The notes beneath the pieces were generated by a model that worked only from the letters and a program-made list of their open reading frames with translations, was not told the origin of the DNA and did no database searches. From Rhizobium sp. NFR03 (GTDB lineage: Bacteria; Pseudomonadota; Alphaproteobacteria; Rhizobiales; Rhizobiaceae), in NCBI RefSeq assembly GCF_900111275.1, contig NZ_FOGR01000004.1, forward strand, positions 620,001-684,000: a DNA stretch of 64,000 nt, written 5' to 3'. Made by a program: the position numbers and the translations under genes. Shown here one piece after another: positions 9,358 to 17,224 of the stretch (position 1 is the stretch's first letter; the number at the start of each line of letters is the position of its first letter).

Positions 9358-10977
9358 CTACGGTTTCACGAAAATCGCGTCGTAGTTGATCACTCGCGTC
9401 GGGTCGATATAGATATTGTCCTCGCCACCCATGCGCGGCGACTTGGCAACCACGCGGCGCTCGTTCGTCACCGGGATCCAGGGTGCATCGGCCATGATGT
9501 CGGTGAAGATCTTCTCCCACGCCGCGGTACGCTCGGACGCCTTGGCGGGATCGGACATCGAGTCCGCCGCGATCGCGCGCTTGTCGAGATCAGGATTGCA
9601 ATACCACGACCAGTTCCACCCGCCCGGTACCGCGCCCGCGCAACCAAGAATCGGTCCGTAGAAGTTCGACGGATCCGGGAAGTCGGCGATCCAGGCCATG
9701 CCGCCGGACCAGATCATCGGCGCTTCGCCTTCGGTGCCGCCCGCGGCAATCACGTTCGACTGCGCCAGTGCCCGCACCTCGGCCTTGACGCCGATGGCGG
9801 CGAGATCCTGCTGGATCGCCTGAGCGATGCGAGGCTGCGGATCGGTGTTGGTCGAATAGAGGATCGTCTCGAAGCCATCGGCAAGCCCCGCTTCCGCCAG
9901 CAAGGCTTTGGCCTTGGCGACGTCGTAGCCGTAACCGGTGTAGCTCTTGTCGTATCCGGGCATCAATGGCGGCAGCACCTGATTGGCGGGCGTCGCACGA
10001 CCGTTGAGGATGCGGGTGATGCGCTCCTTGTTGATCGCCATGTTGACGGCTTGGCGAACCTTCAGATCGTCGAACGGCTTTACCTTGGTGTTCAGTGTCA
10101 CATAACCCGTATGCAGCTGCTCGCCGTCCACGATCATGTCGGCACCGTCCGGGGCGTTTCGGATCTCGAGGAACTTCGCCGGAGGGATGCCATCGCCGGC
10201 AATATCGACCTCGCCCTTCTGGAGACGCAGCAGCGCCACCAGCGGTTCCTGGCCCACCTCGACGGTAAATCGGTCGATATGAGGCATGTCCTTGACGAAG
10301 TAAGCGGGGTTGCGTTCGAAGACGAGACGCTGCCCGATGACCCATTCCTTCAGGACGAACGTGCCGGAGCCAACGGGACTCTTGCCGAAATCGCCGGCGG
10401 CAGCTTTGACGGCCTCCTTCGGAACCACGGATGCGAAGTTGATGGCGAGAACATGCAGGAAGGTCGCATCGGGTCGCGACAGATGGAAGACCACAGTCGC
10501 ATCGTCAGGCACTTCGATGCCTTCCAGCGTCTCGGACGTGCCGCCCGAGAGGGCATCGAACCCCTTGATGGCGCCGAAGAAGCCCGCGCCCGGCCCTTGC
10601 GTCTTCGGGTTCACGGCACGCTCGATCGAATATTTCACGTCCGATGCGACGACGTCGCGACCGTTTGAGAATTTCACGCCTTTGCGAAGCTTGAAGGTGT
10701 AGGTCAGGCCGTCCGGCGAAACCTCGAAGGTCTCGGCTAGCGACGGAACGAGCTCCGGCGTTCCCGGCTTATAGTCCATCAGGCGGGAGTAGAGGCTCTT
10801 GATCATCGACCAGTTGACCCAGTCATAGCCGATTGCGGGATCGAGTGTGGCGATATCGTCCTTGTAGGTGATGACGATGTCGCCGCCCTGTGCGGGGGCA
10901 TCCTGAGCGAAGGCGCACACCGGCGTGACGGCAAGCGTCACGGCGATGGTTGTCTGTCGAAGCCAGCGTTTGAGCAT
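9358..10977 (-). CDS. ABC importer substrate-binding protein, peptide family (SBP_bac_5)
   Basis: A 539-residue periplasmic binding protein with signal peptide LKRWLRQTTIAVTLAVTPVCAFA followed by QDAP. Family 5 features are DIATLDPAIGYDWVNWSMIKSLYSRLMDY and VRQAVNMAINKERITRILNG. The start at 10977 has AAAAGGGGAACTC just upstream. It belongs with permeases 11015-11935 and 11937-12785 and the double ATPase 6665-8332. Ligand unknown; the operon context (formamidase plus an amide-type sensor) suggests an amide or amide-bearing compound rather than ordinary peptides. Confidence 0.9.
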   Translation of the reverse strand: MLKRWLRQTTIAVTLAVTPVCAFAQDAPAQGGDIVITYKDDIATLDPAIGYDWVNWSMIKSLYSRLMDYKPGTPELVPSLAETFEVSPDGLTYTFKLRKGVKFSNGRDVVASDVKYSIERAVNPKTQGPGAGFFGAIKGFDALSGGTSETLEGIEVPDDATVVFHLSRPDATFLHVLAINFASVVPKEAVKAAAGDFGKSPVGSGTFVLKEWVIGQRLVFERNPAYFVKDMPHIDRFTVEVGQEPLVALLRLQKGEVDIAGDGIPPAKFLEIRNAPDGADMIVDGEQLHTGYVTLNTKVKPFDDLKVRQAVNMAINKERITRILNGRATPANQVLPPLMPGYDKSYTGYGYDVAKAKALLAEAGLADGFETILYSTNTDPQPRIAQAIQQDLAAIGVKAEVRALAQSNVIAAGGTEGEAPMIWSGGMAWIADFPDPSNFYGPILGCAGAVPGGWNWSWYCNPDLDKRAIAADSMSDPAKASERTAAWEKIFTDIMADAPWIPVTNERRVVAKSPRMGGEDNIYIDPTRVINYDAIFVKP

Positions 10978-11014
10978 TTTGAGTTCCCCTTTTAGTTTTG
11001 GCTGCGGTTTGCAA

Positions 11015-11935
11015 TCAGCGCGCCCGAATGCGCGGATCAATCAGTGGCGTGACGATGTCGGCAAGGAGATTGCCGAGAACGATGGCAAGTGCCGACACCA
11101 GCGTGACGCCCATGATGATGGGAATATCGACTTGCTGGATGGCCTGCCAGGCAAGCTGCCCGATGCCCGGCCATCCGTAGACGGCTTCAACCACGACCAC
11201 GCCGCCCATGAATTGGCCGATGTCGATGCCGATCATCGCGATGATCGGCAGAAGTGCGTTCGGCAACGCATGGCGAAGGACGATACGGGCGGAAGACAGG
11301 CCTTTGGCCCGTGCTGTCCGGACATAGTCCTGGTTCAGCACTTCGATCATCGCCGAGCGCACCATGCGCGCATACCAGCCGGCACCGAGAATGCCGAGCG
11401 TTGTCGCGGGTAGAACAACATGCGCGAAGGTGCCGAAACCGCTCATCGGGAACCATCCAAGCGTGACGGCGAAGAGATAAAGCAGCAGCAGGGCAGCCAC
11501 GAATTGCGGTGCGGAGACCCCAACGAAAGACGCCATCATCACGATCCGGTCGACCGCGCCGCCGCGACGTATGGCCGCGACGATGCCGAAGGTGATGCCC
11601 AGCAGGACCTCGATGAAGATACCGGCTGCCATGAGCACGAGCGTGGCGGGAAGCCGGGCGGCAATGAGCGTGCCGACATCCGTCTTCTGCGCATAGGACC
11701 GGCCGAGGTCTCCCGTGACGATGCCCTGGAGATAGGCCCAGAACTGGGCCGCCAGCGGCTTGTCGAGTCCGAGTTCATGCCGGATGTTGGCGACGGTCTG
11801 CGCCGTGGCGCTGCGGCCGGCGATCATGCGCGCAGGATCGGCAGGCAGCGCGTAGAGCAAAAGGAACGTGATCGCAGCGACGCCGAGCAGGATCAAAACC
11901 GTCTGAATGACGCGGCGGGCAAGCAGCAGGACCAT
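11015..11935 (-). CDS. Oligopeptide-type ABC importer permease (DppB-like)
   Basis: A 306-residue inner-membrane permease. It opens with LLARRVIQTVLILLGVAAITFLL, has LPADPARMI in place of the LPGDP motif of the family, and carries the EAA loop DYVRTARAKGLSSARIVLRHALPNA. Its start is 1 bp after the stop of the DppC-like gene, so the two are coupled. The gene order, C-type before B-type permease, is reversed relative to the usual dpp/opp order. Confidence 0.9.
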   Translation of the reverse strand: MVLLLARRVIQTVLILLGVAAITFLLLYALPADPARMIAGRSATAQTVANIRHELGLDKPLAAQFWAYLQGIVTGDLGRSYAQKTDVGTLIAARLPATLVLMAAGIFIEVLLGITFGIVAAIRRGGAVDRIVMMASFVGVSAPQFVAALLLLYLFAVTLGWFPMSGFGTFAHVVLPATTLGILGAGWYARMVRSAMIEVLNQDYVRTARAKGLSSARIVLRHALPNALLPIIAMIGIDIGQFMGGVVVVEAVYGWPGIGQLAWQAIQQVDIPIIMGVTLVSALAIVLGNLLADIVTPLIDPRIRAR

Positions 11936-11936
11936 C

Positions 11937-12785
11937 TCAACCTCTCCCGCGCTGGGTCGGATCGAGGATGTCGCGCAGCGCGTCGCCGACGAGATTGAAG
12001 GACAGCGCCGTCAGCAGGATCACGGCGCCGGGAATGAAGACCAGCCAGGGCGCGGCCTGAAAATAACTCTGGCTCTCGAAAATGATGTTGCCCCATGACG
12101 GTTGCGGCGGCTGTACGCCGATGCCGAGAAACGACAGGGTCGCCTCCAGAAGCACTGTCGTCGCGATGCCGAGCGTGCCCCAGACAATGGCCGTCGGCAT
12201 CAGATGCGGCAGGATGTGATGAAAGAGAATTCTGAGATGGCCCGCCCCCAGCGCGCGCTCCGCCAGAATGAAGTCCCGCTCCACGAGGCCGCGCGTTTCC
12301 GTGTAGACGATCCGCGCGACCTGAACCCAGTTCACCAAGGCAATGACCATCGCGACGATCCAGAGGCTGGGTCGCAGAAGCGCCGCCAGCACGATTGCAA
12401 GCAGCAATGCGGGAAACGCCATCATCAGATCCGTGAACCGCATCAACAGATTGCCGAAGAGGCCGCGCACGTAACCCGCCAGGATGCCGATGAGAAGGCC
12501 GATGGACACAGCGATCCCGTTGGCCACGAGACCGATCACGAGAGACGTTCGGGCGCCGTAGAGAAGCCGGGAAAGGAGATCGCGGCCCAGCGTATCGGTC
12601 CCGAGTAGAAACTGCGCGCCCGGCGGCATCGGCGCGCCTTCGAGCGTCAGGCCGTCGAACATCTGTTCATTCGGGCTGTAGGGCGCGATCAGGGGTGCGG
12701 CGATAGCAAGCCCCATGACGAGCACGACAATGAACAGACCGAAAAGCGCCGACGGCTGGCGGATCATCGTTTTCAGGACGCGCAT
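11937..12785 (-). CDS. Oligopeptide-type ABC importer permease (DppC-like)
   Basis: A 282-residue inner-membrane permease with the DppC loop QFLLGTDTLGRDLLSRLLYGART and a C-terminal LSFLGIGVQPPQPSWG. Its ATG overlaps the stop of the AmiR-like gene by one base (TGATG), so the regulators and the transporter are made from one message. It forms the channel with 11015-11935. Confidence 0.9.
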   Translation of the reverse strand: MRVLKTMIRQPSALFGLFIVVLVMGLAIAAPLIAPYSPNEQMFDGLTLEGAPMPPGAQFLLGTDTLGRDLLSRLLYGARTSLVIGLVANGIAVSIGLLIGILAGYVRGLFGNLLMRFTDLMMAFPALLLAIVLAALLRPSLWIVAMVIALVNWVQVARIVYTETRGLVERDFILAERALGAGHLRILFHHILPHLMPTAIVWGTLGIATTVLLEATLSFLGIGVQPPQPSWGNIIFESQSYFQAAPWLVFIPGAVILLTALSFNLVGDALRDILDPTQRGRG

Positions 12786-13366
12786 CAGACGGCCTCCGGC
12801 ATCGGCTCTGCGCCACCGACGATGGAGGCTGCCATCTGCTCCATGGCCATCCGCCGTTTCATGGCGCAGCTGCGCAGGGTGTTGTAGGCATGGTGCTCAT
12901 CGACCTTGCGTGCGGCCATAATCTGCTGGACGGCGGCATGCACGAGCGGTCTCAGCCGGACCCTCTCTTCGAGATGCTGGATCTTCTCCGCGACCGCGAG
13001 GCGCTCCCGGTGGATGTCGAGTGCCATGACGAGCGCCGGATAGACGGCGGAAACCGAGAGCGGTTTCGCGATGATCGCCCCGGCTCCCTGCTGGATCGCC
13101 CAGGCGATCCGCCCGGGGGCTTCAGAACCGAGGAGCGCTACCATAGGGCGGGGTGCGGTTCCGCGCGGCCAGGGCAGAAGGCCATCCCAGCCCTGATCCG
13201 CATCCACCAGCACGATGTCGGGCAACGCGTCCTCGGCGAGCGGCTGCCATTGCTGCGTCACGGAGCAGCCCAACAGCTTGAGCTGCCGCACGAGGCGGTC
13301 GGTCATGCTGTCTTCCCGGTGCAGGAGCGCTGCGTGCCAGCCTGTGAAGTTCGGTGTTTCCTTCAT
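12785..13366 (-). CDS. amiR: AmiR-type response regulator with ANTAR RNA-binding domain
   Basis: A 193-residue protein. Residues 1 to about 125 resemble a receiver domain, and residues about 130-190 form a coiled coil followed by an ANTAR domain (LRPLVHAAVQQIMAARKVDEHHAYNTLRSCAMKRR, with the conserved helical spacing). ANTAR proteins bind paired hexaloop hairpins in nascent RNA and prevent intrinsic termination. In Pseudomonas, AmiR is held inactive by AmiC until an amide binds. Here amiR overlaps the amiC-like gene by 4 bp in the same order. The likely target is the leader 14500-14618, which contains a terminator. Identity as an ANTAR antiterminator is firm; the target is inferred. Confidence 0.85.
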   Translation of the reverse strand: MKETPNFTGWHAALLHREDSMTDRLVRQLKLLGCSVTQQWQPLAEDALPDIVLVDADQGWDGLLPWPRGTAPRPMVALLGSEAPGRIAWAIQQGAGAIIAKPLSVSAVYPALVMALDIHRERLAVAEKIQHLEERVRLRPLVHAAVQQIMAARKVDEHHAYNTLRSCAMKRRMAMEQMAASIVGGAEPMPEAV

Positions 13367-14499
13367 GAAACGACCCGCAATTGCGGCACCGGTCGACGGT
13401 TGCGCCCGGTCAGATAGGGGTCGGCGGCAATCGCCGCTTGCGAGGTCACGATCTCGAATCCGTTTTCATCTGTAATGCGGCCGAGATGAAACGGCAAAGC
13501 CGCGTGATGGGTTTCCGGGTCGATCAGGATTGGCCCGAGAACGGACCGCGCGGGTGAGGCCGACAGGCGCTGACGCACAGCGACCGGGTCGTCCGTGCCG
13601 GCAGCGATGATCGCCTCGGCACATAACTTCAAGGACGTGTAGGCGCAGGCGAACACGCTCGATATGCGCCGGCTGGCGCCGAAACGTGCCGCCACCTTTT
13701 GCTTGAAGTCCACGTTTTCCGGCGTGGCGAGGCTGTCGAAGTAGGCTGCGGCACTGAGTTGCCCCGTGGCGACGCCGACACCGATGTCGGACAGCTCACA
13801 TTCGGTCAGATCGCAGCTGACGACCGGGCAGTTTTCAGGCCTGAAGGCCGGGTCGCGCGCGCCGAGCGCCTTGATCGCAGCCAGAAAGGCGTAGCTCGAT
13901 GGGCCGATCAGGTTGTTGAGAATGAAGCTGGGCCGCCTTTGTTCGATGTCGGAGACGATCCGCTCGACCGCGGTTTCCTCGAACGGCAGATAGCGTTCTC
14001 CCAGAACCTCGCCGCCTGCAGCGCCAATCAGTTCCCGCGCCAGCCGGTTCATTTCCCAGCCCCAGACATAATTTGCGCCGACGAGATAAGGCCGGTTGCC
14101 ATATCGTGGCAGGAGATAATCGAAAACAGGCAGGAGATGCTGGTTGGGGCAGCCGCCGATGTAGACGACGTTTTCATTGGCCTCGAAGCCTTCGTAAGGG
14201 CACATGTACCACAAGAGGCCGTCGTGCTTCTCGACGAGGGGAAGAACTTCCTTTCTTGCCAGCGACGTAATGGTGCCCACGATATGCCGGCAACCCCGGT
14301 CCCGTAACATGGTGCGCGCACCATCCAGATAGTTGGGAATATGCGCCTTCGGATCGACGAATTCCGGCTTGATGCGATCACCATACGTCTTCATCAGCTC
14401 GTCGATCGCGAGTTTCGCACCATCCCGGGCGTCCCGCCCCATCGATCCGTACGGACCGATGGTGGAGTACAGGATGCCGATCTTTACCGCGTCGTGCAT
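13363..14499 (-). CDS. amiC: AmiC-type amide sensor (periplasmic-binding-protein fold, cytoplasmic)
   Basis: A 378-residue protein of the branched-chain amino acid/urea/short-chain-amide binding fold (Peripla_BP_6). The start VKIGILYSTIGPYGSMGRDARDG, and internal GGCPNQHLLPVFDYLLPRYG and GANYVWGWEMNR, match the AmiC/UrtA/FmdD group. There is no signal peptide, as expected for AmiC, a cytoplasmic negative regulator that sequesters AmiR. I chose the ATG at 14499 (MHDAVKIG); a longer frame exists but would start inside the leader terminator stem. It leads an operon with amiR, a peptide-type importer and a formamidase. A transport binding protein is the alternative, but the missing signal peptide and the amiR overlap argue against it. 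Confidence 0.82.
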   Translation of the reverse strand: MHDAVKIGILYSTIGPYGSMGRDARDGAKLAIDELMKTYGDRIKPEFVDPKAHIPNYLDGARTMLRDRGCRHIVGTITSLARKEVLPLVEKHDGLLWYMCPYEGFEANENVVYIGGCPNQHLLPVFDYLLPRYGNRPYLVGANYVWGWEMNRLARELIGAAGGEVLGERYLPFEETAVERIVSDIEQRRPSFILNNLIGPSSYAFLAAIKALGARDPAFRPENCPVVSCDLTECELSDIGVGVATGQLSAAAYFDSLATPENVDFKQKVAARFGASRRISSVFACAYTSLKLCAEAIIAAGTDDPVAVRQRLSASPARSVLGPILIDPETHHAALPFHLGRITDENGFEIVTSQAAIAADPYLTGRNRRPVPQLRVVS

Positions 14500-14510
14500 G
14501 ACAAACCCAA

Positions 14511-14561
14511 AACGAAAAAGCCTCATGACGCGTTTCCCGCGGAATGCGGGACGTCATGAGG
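14511..14561 (-). terminator. Leader terminator/attenuator upstream of amiC
   Basis: Read on the minus strand, CCTCATGACG pairs perfectly with CGTCATGAGG (positions 14521-14530 and 14552-14561), with an inner CCCGC/GCGGG stem, followed at once by CTTTTTCGTTTT. This is a textbook intrinsic terminator. It points toward amiC, between the promoter and the amiC start, so it would act as an attenuator unless antitermination occurs. Confidence 0.75.
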
Positions 14562-14574
14562 CCAAACTGCCCAG

Positions 14575-14617
14575 TGGCCACTAAAGGCCATGTAAAATAC
14601 GACGACTGCTTAATCGT
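14575..14617 (-). promoter_or_regulatory. Two hexaloop hairpins in the amiC leader (possible ANTAR RNA target)
   Basis: On the minus strand, 14602-14617 can fold as a 5-bp stem (the last pair a U-G wobble) closing the hexaloop UAAGCA, and 14575-14590 as a 5-bp UGGCC/GGCCA stem closing the hexaloop UUUAGU. Two consecutive hexaloop hairpins before a terminator is the architecture recognised by ANTAR proteins. The loops do not show the full A1/G4 consensus: the first has G4 but not A1, the second has neither. The assignment is therefore tentative. Confidence 0.4.
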
Positions 14618-14625
14618 GTTGCATG

Positions 14626-14655
14626 ATTAAAATAGGTGCAGACCTTGTTTGTCAA
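14626..14655 (-). promoter_or_regulatory. Sigma-70-type promoter of the amiC-led operon
   Basis: On the minus strand TTGACA (14650-14655), an 18-bp spacer and TTTAAT (14626-14631) make a near-consensus promoter. Transcription would start near 14618, giving a leader of about 120 nt that carries the hairpins and terminator described separately. Confidence 0.6.
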
Positions 14656-14780
14656 GGGGATGTTTACGACAGCGAATGCGGCGTCGGCGGTGTCAATGAG
14701 GGGATGCCGAAACATACCAGGAGTGTGTCGATGTCAACGATCGCCGACCAGCATCACGACCGGCGATCCCGTAGACGGGA

Positions 14781-16190
14781 CTATAGGTTCGGGTGCAGGC
14801 CACGCACCGAGCTGACGCTTTCCAGCAGCGAGGCGACATGCAGGATCGTTGACTCTGCCTGCCAGGCGCCGACGATCTGAACGTTGATCGGCATTCCCTC
14901 GCTACTGGTCCCGAACCGCATCGACACCCCGGGCAGGCCGGTGATGTTGAGCGGCACGGTGGCACCCTGGAGATAGGTCGCATCAACGGTTTGCCCATCG
15001 ATGACGAACGCCTCGACGCCGTGCTTATGGGCCGGGATCGGTAGCACATGCGTGATCAGGGCGTCATAGCGGGAGAAGTAGTCGGCATAGCCATCCCGAA
15101 GCCGTTCGGCGACCTGCTCGGCGTCGATGTAGTCCTTCATGGACGTGTCCGGCAGGGCCAGCATGGTCTTGGCCATCTTGTAGAGCTCATCGTCTCCGCG
15201 ACCTGCAATCGCCTCCTCGAAAGCGGGTTTCATTTCCATGACGTGCAGGCGGTTGAAGACGTCGAGTGCGAAGTCTCGCTCAAGCGCGGGAATGCCGACC
15301 TGCTCGACAAAGACGCCGATGTCGCTCAAGGCCGCGGCGGCTGATTTGACTGTCGCAGCAACCTCGGGGTCTACCGGACCAAATCCTGGACCGACCATCC
15401 AGCCGACACGGAGTTGACGGGACGGCTGCTGACCAAGACCAGCGTCGAACAAGGTGGTGCTGCTGGCAAAGGCATCCTTGCCGTCAGGTCCCGCCAGTTG
15501 CGAGAAGGCAAGCGCGATATCGCGGACCGAGCGGGCCATGGGTCCGACATGCCAGAAACGGCGCGGAGCGCGCGGCCAGATGCCGGTCATCGGCACGCGT
15601 CCGTGCGTCGCCTTCATCGATGTGATCCCCGTTTGTGCTGCCGGTCCGCGGACCGATATGGCAAGGTCGGTTCCAAGGCCGATCGGTGACATCCCGGCTG
15701 CAATGGCAGCAGACTCGCCTCCGCTCGATCCGCCCGGCGTGCGATCGAGATCCCAGGGATTGTTCGAGCGGCCGGAGAGAAGATTGTCGCTCTCAATCCA
15801 GTAAGAGAATTCCGGAAGGTTCGTCTTGGCCAGCAGGATGCCGCCGGCTTTCTTCATGCGGGCGACGCTCGTGGCATCTTCGTCCGGGAGGCGGCCCTTG
15901 AAGATCGGCGAGCCCCGCTGCGTGAGTACGCCGCCCGTGTCGATCGAATCCTTGACTGTGAACGGCACGCCATGGAGGGCCCCAAGCTCACCTCCGGCAA
16001 GAACGGCGGCTTCCGCAGCCTTCGCTGCGTCCAGTGCGCCCGCAGCGACGGTGACGATCGCGTTGACGTGAGGGTTGGTCGCTTCGATCCGATCGAGGTG
16101 TGCCTGCATGATCTCGACGGGCGATACCTCCTTCGTCCGGATCAGTTCTGCAAGTTTCGTGGCATCAAGATAATTCAGTTCGCTCGTCAT
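14781..16190 (-). CDS. Amidase-signature family hydrolase (GatA/amidase type)
   Basis: A 469-residue amidase-signature enzyme that hydrolyses amide bonds through a Ser-cisSer-Lys triad. Lys lies in PFTVKDSIDTGG, the cis-Ser in RTPGGSSGGESAA and the nucleophile Ser in GTDLAISVRGPA. The last motif normally reads GSDTGGSIR, so the two glycines before the Ser are replaced by Ala-Ile while the Ser itself is kept. Start at 16190: AGGA lies 8 nt upstream, while the ATG at 16199 has its ribosome site too close. It is divergent from the TetR gene 16294-16857, and an operator overlaps its promoter region. Substrate unknown; there is no GatB/GatC nearby, so it is not the tRNA amidotransferase. Confidence 0.88.
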   Translation of the reverse strand: MTSELNYLDATKLAELIRTKEVSPVEIMQAHLDRIEATNPHVNAIVTVAAGALDAAKAAEAAVLAGGELGALHGVPFTVKDSIDTGGVLTQRGSPIFKGRLPDEDATSVARMKKAGGILLAKTNLPEFSYWIESDNLLSGRSNNPWDLDRTPGGSSGGESAAIAAGMSPIGLGTDLAISVRGPAAQTGITSMKATHGRVPMTGIWPRAPRRFWHVGPMARSVRDIALAFSQLAGPDGKDAFASSTTLFDAGLGQQPSRQLRVGWMVGPGFGPVDPEVAATVKSAAAALSDIGVFVEQVGIPALERDFALDVFNRLHVMEMKPAFEEAIAGRGDDELYKMAKTMLALPDTSMKDYIDAEQVAERLRDGYADYFSRYDALITHVLPIPAHKHGVEAFVIDGQTVDATYLQGATVPLNITGLPGVSMRFGTSSEGMPINVQIVGAWQAESTILHVASLLESVSSVRGLHPNL

Positions 16191-16204
16191 CGTTCTCATC
16201 CTAA

Positions 16205-16218
16205 CTAACAATCGTTAG
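16205..16218. promoter_or_regulatory. Candidate TetR operator 1
   Basis: CTAACAATCGTTAG is an inverted repeat with perfect 5-bp arms (CTAAC/GTTAG) around AATC. It lies 15 bp upstream of the amidase start and recurs at 16259-16272, so the two copies flank the divergent promoters. Confidence 0.6.
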
Positions 16219-16258
16219 GTGGTAGCTAAGACTATCTTTCTGATCCGTCAACCCCTAT

Positions 16259-16272
16259 CTAACAATCGGTAG
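16259..16272. promoter_or_regulatory. Candidate TetR operator 2
   Basis: CTAACAATCGGTAG differs by one base from the copy at 16205-16218, with a centre-to-centre distance of 54 bp. It lies 21 bp upstream of the TetR start, which suggests autorepression as well as control of the amidase. Confidence 0.58.
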
Positions 16273-16293
16273 GCAAGATGAGAGGGCTACGGA

Positions 16294-16857
16294 ATGAGTG
16301 CGAATGCGAAAGAAGCCATTCTGGCTGCCGGTCGGCTGAGTGCCCAAGCACATGGCTATGGTGGCTTGAACATGCGCGAACTGGCGGGTGAGGTCGGCAT
16401 CAAGGCTGCCAGTATCTACCATCATTTCGCAAGCAAGGCTGAGCTCGCTGCAGCAATCGCGGAACGGTACTGGCAGGATACGAAGGCTTGGCTGGACGAG
16501 GTGGAAAGCCGCCATCAAGATCCAAAGGCGAGCCTGCGCGAGTACCCCGACACGTTTCGGAACTCGCTGGTAAATGGCAACCGCCTCTGCCTTGGAAGCT
16601 TCCTCGGCGCCGAGTACGACGATCTCCCGGAGCCGGTTCGAAGGCAGGTCCAGACGTTCGCCGACGTCAACGTTGCGTGGCTCCAAGACCGCTTGATCGA
16701 GGCGGAGATGGTTGAGAAGGAGAACGCGGAGGACCGGGCACGTGCCATCTTCGCAGCGATCGCCGGTGCCCAGCTTGTTGCACGCAGCCGTTCCGATATC
16801 ACCATCTTCGATGCGATGATCACGAGCTACCAAAGGGCAGGGCTTCTCCCACAGTAG
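16294..16857 (+). CDS. TetR/AcrR-family transcriptional regulator
   Basis: A 187-residue regulator with an N-terminal helix-turn-helix (GYGGLNMRELAGEVGIKAASIYHHFASKAEL, about residues 20-50) and a helical ligand domain with LCLGSFLGAEYDDLP. It is transcribed divergently from the amidase 14781-16190, with two near-identical operators in the 103-bp gap. It is probably the local repressor of the amidase and of itself. The inducer is unknown, perhaps an amide. Confidence 0.88.
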   Translation: MSANAKEAILAAGRLSAQAHGYGGLNMRELAGEVGIKAASIYHHFASKAELAAAIAERYWQDTKAWLDEVESRHQDPKASLREYPDTFRNSLVNGNRLCLGSFLGAEYDDLPEPVRRQVQTFADVNVAWLQDRLIEAEMVEKENAEDRARAIFAAIAGAQLVARSRSDITIFDAMITSYQRAGLLPQ

Positions 16858-17224
16858 TGAGCCGTCGGCGGTTTAAGGTTTCGGGGCGACCTTGGACTAT
16901 CAATAGCGAGGCCGGGGACCAGTTCCCCAACGACAAGCTCAGGTCTTGCAGAAGCTAAGCAGACCCGAACCTTCGTCATGGACCGAGAGCAGATGGTCTA
17001 GAACTTAGCAAGAGTCCGTTACCGAGGGCAGAGCCTTGCCGGTAATATGGCGGCACTTGTAGGCAACTTCGCATGCGTCGCGCACCCTGAGCCCTGCAAG
17101 CCTCGGCTGAGTGGATTCAGCTTGCCGGGGTGAGGGAAACGCCGCCTGCCGTCGGCGATAGATCCGCAGTACGTGTCTTCAGGAATGAGGAGGCGTCGCC
17201 TTGCGGCGGTGCCTCGTAGGGTCC
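16858..17224. other. Non-coding stretch between convergent genes
   Basis: I recognise no gene or mobile element in these 367 bases. The only structure seen is an imperfect GC-rich hairpin at 17191-17214 (AGGC/GCCT outer and CGCC/GGCG inner arms), just past the end of the DJ-1 gene. It has no T-tract and could act as a weak terminator for that gene. Confidence 0.4.

Noticed and set aside
13363-14499. Reading this as an ordinary transport binding protein of a urea/amide ABC system
   Set aside because: It lacks a signal peptide and overlaps an ANTAR antiterminator gene, which fits an AmiC-type cytoplasmic sensor; the operon already has its own exported binding protein.
14781-16190. Assignment as GatA of the tRNA amidotransferase
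   Set aside because: No gatB or gatC nearby, a TetR regulator controls it, and the nucleophile loop departs from GatA.
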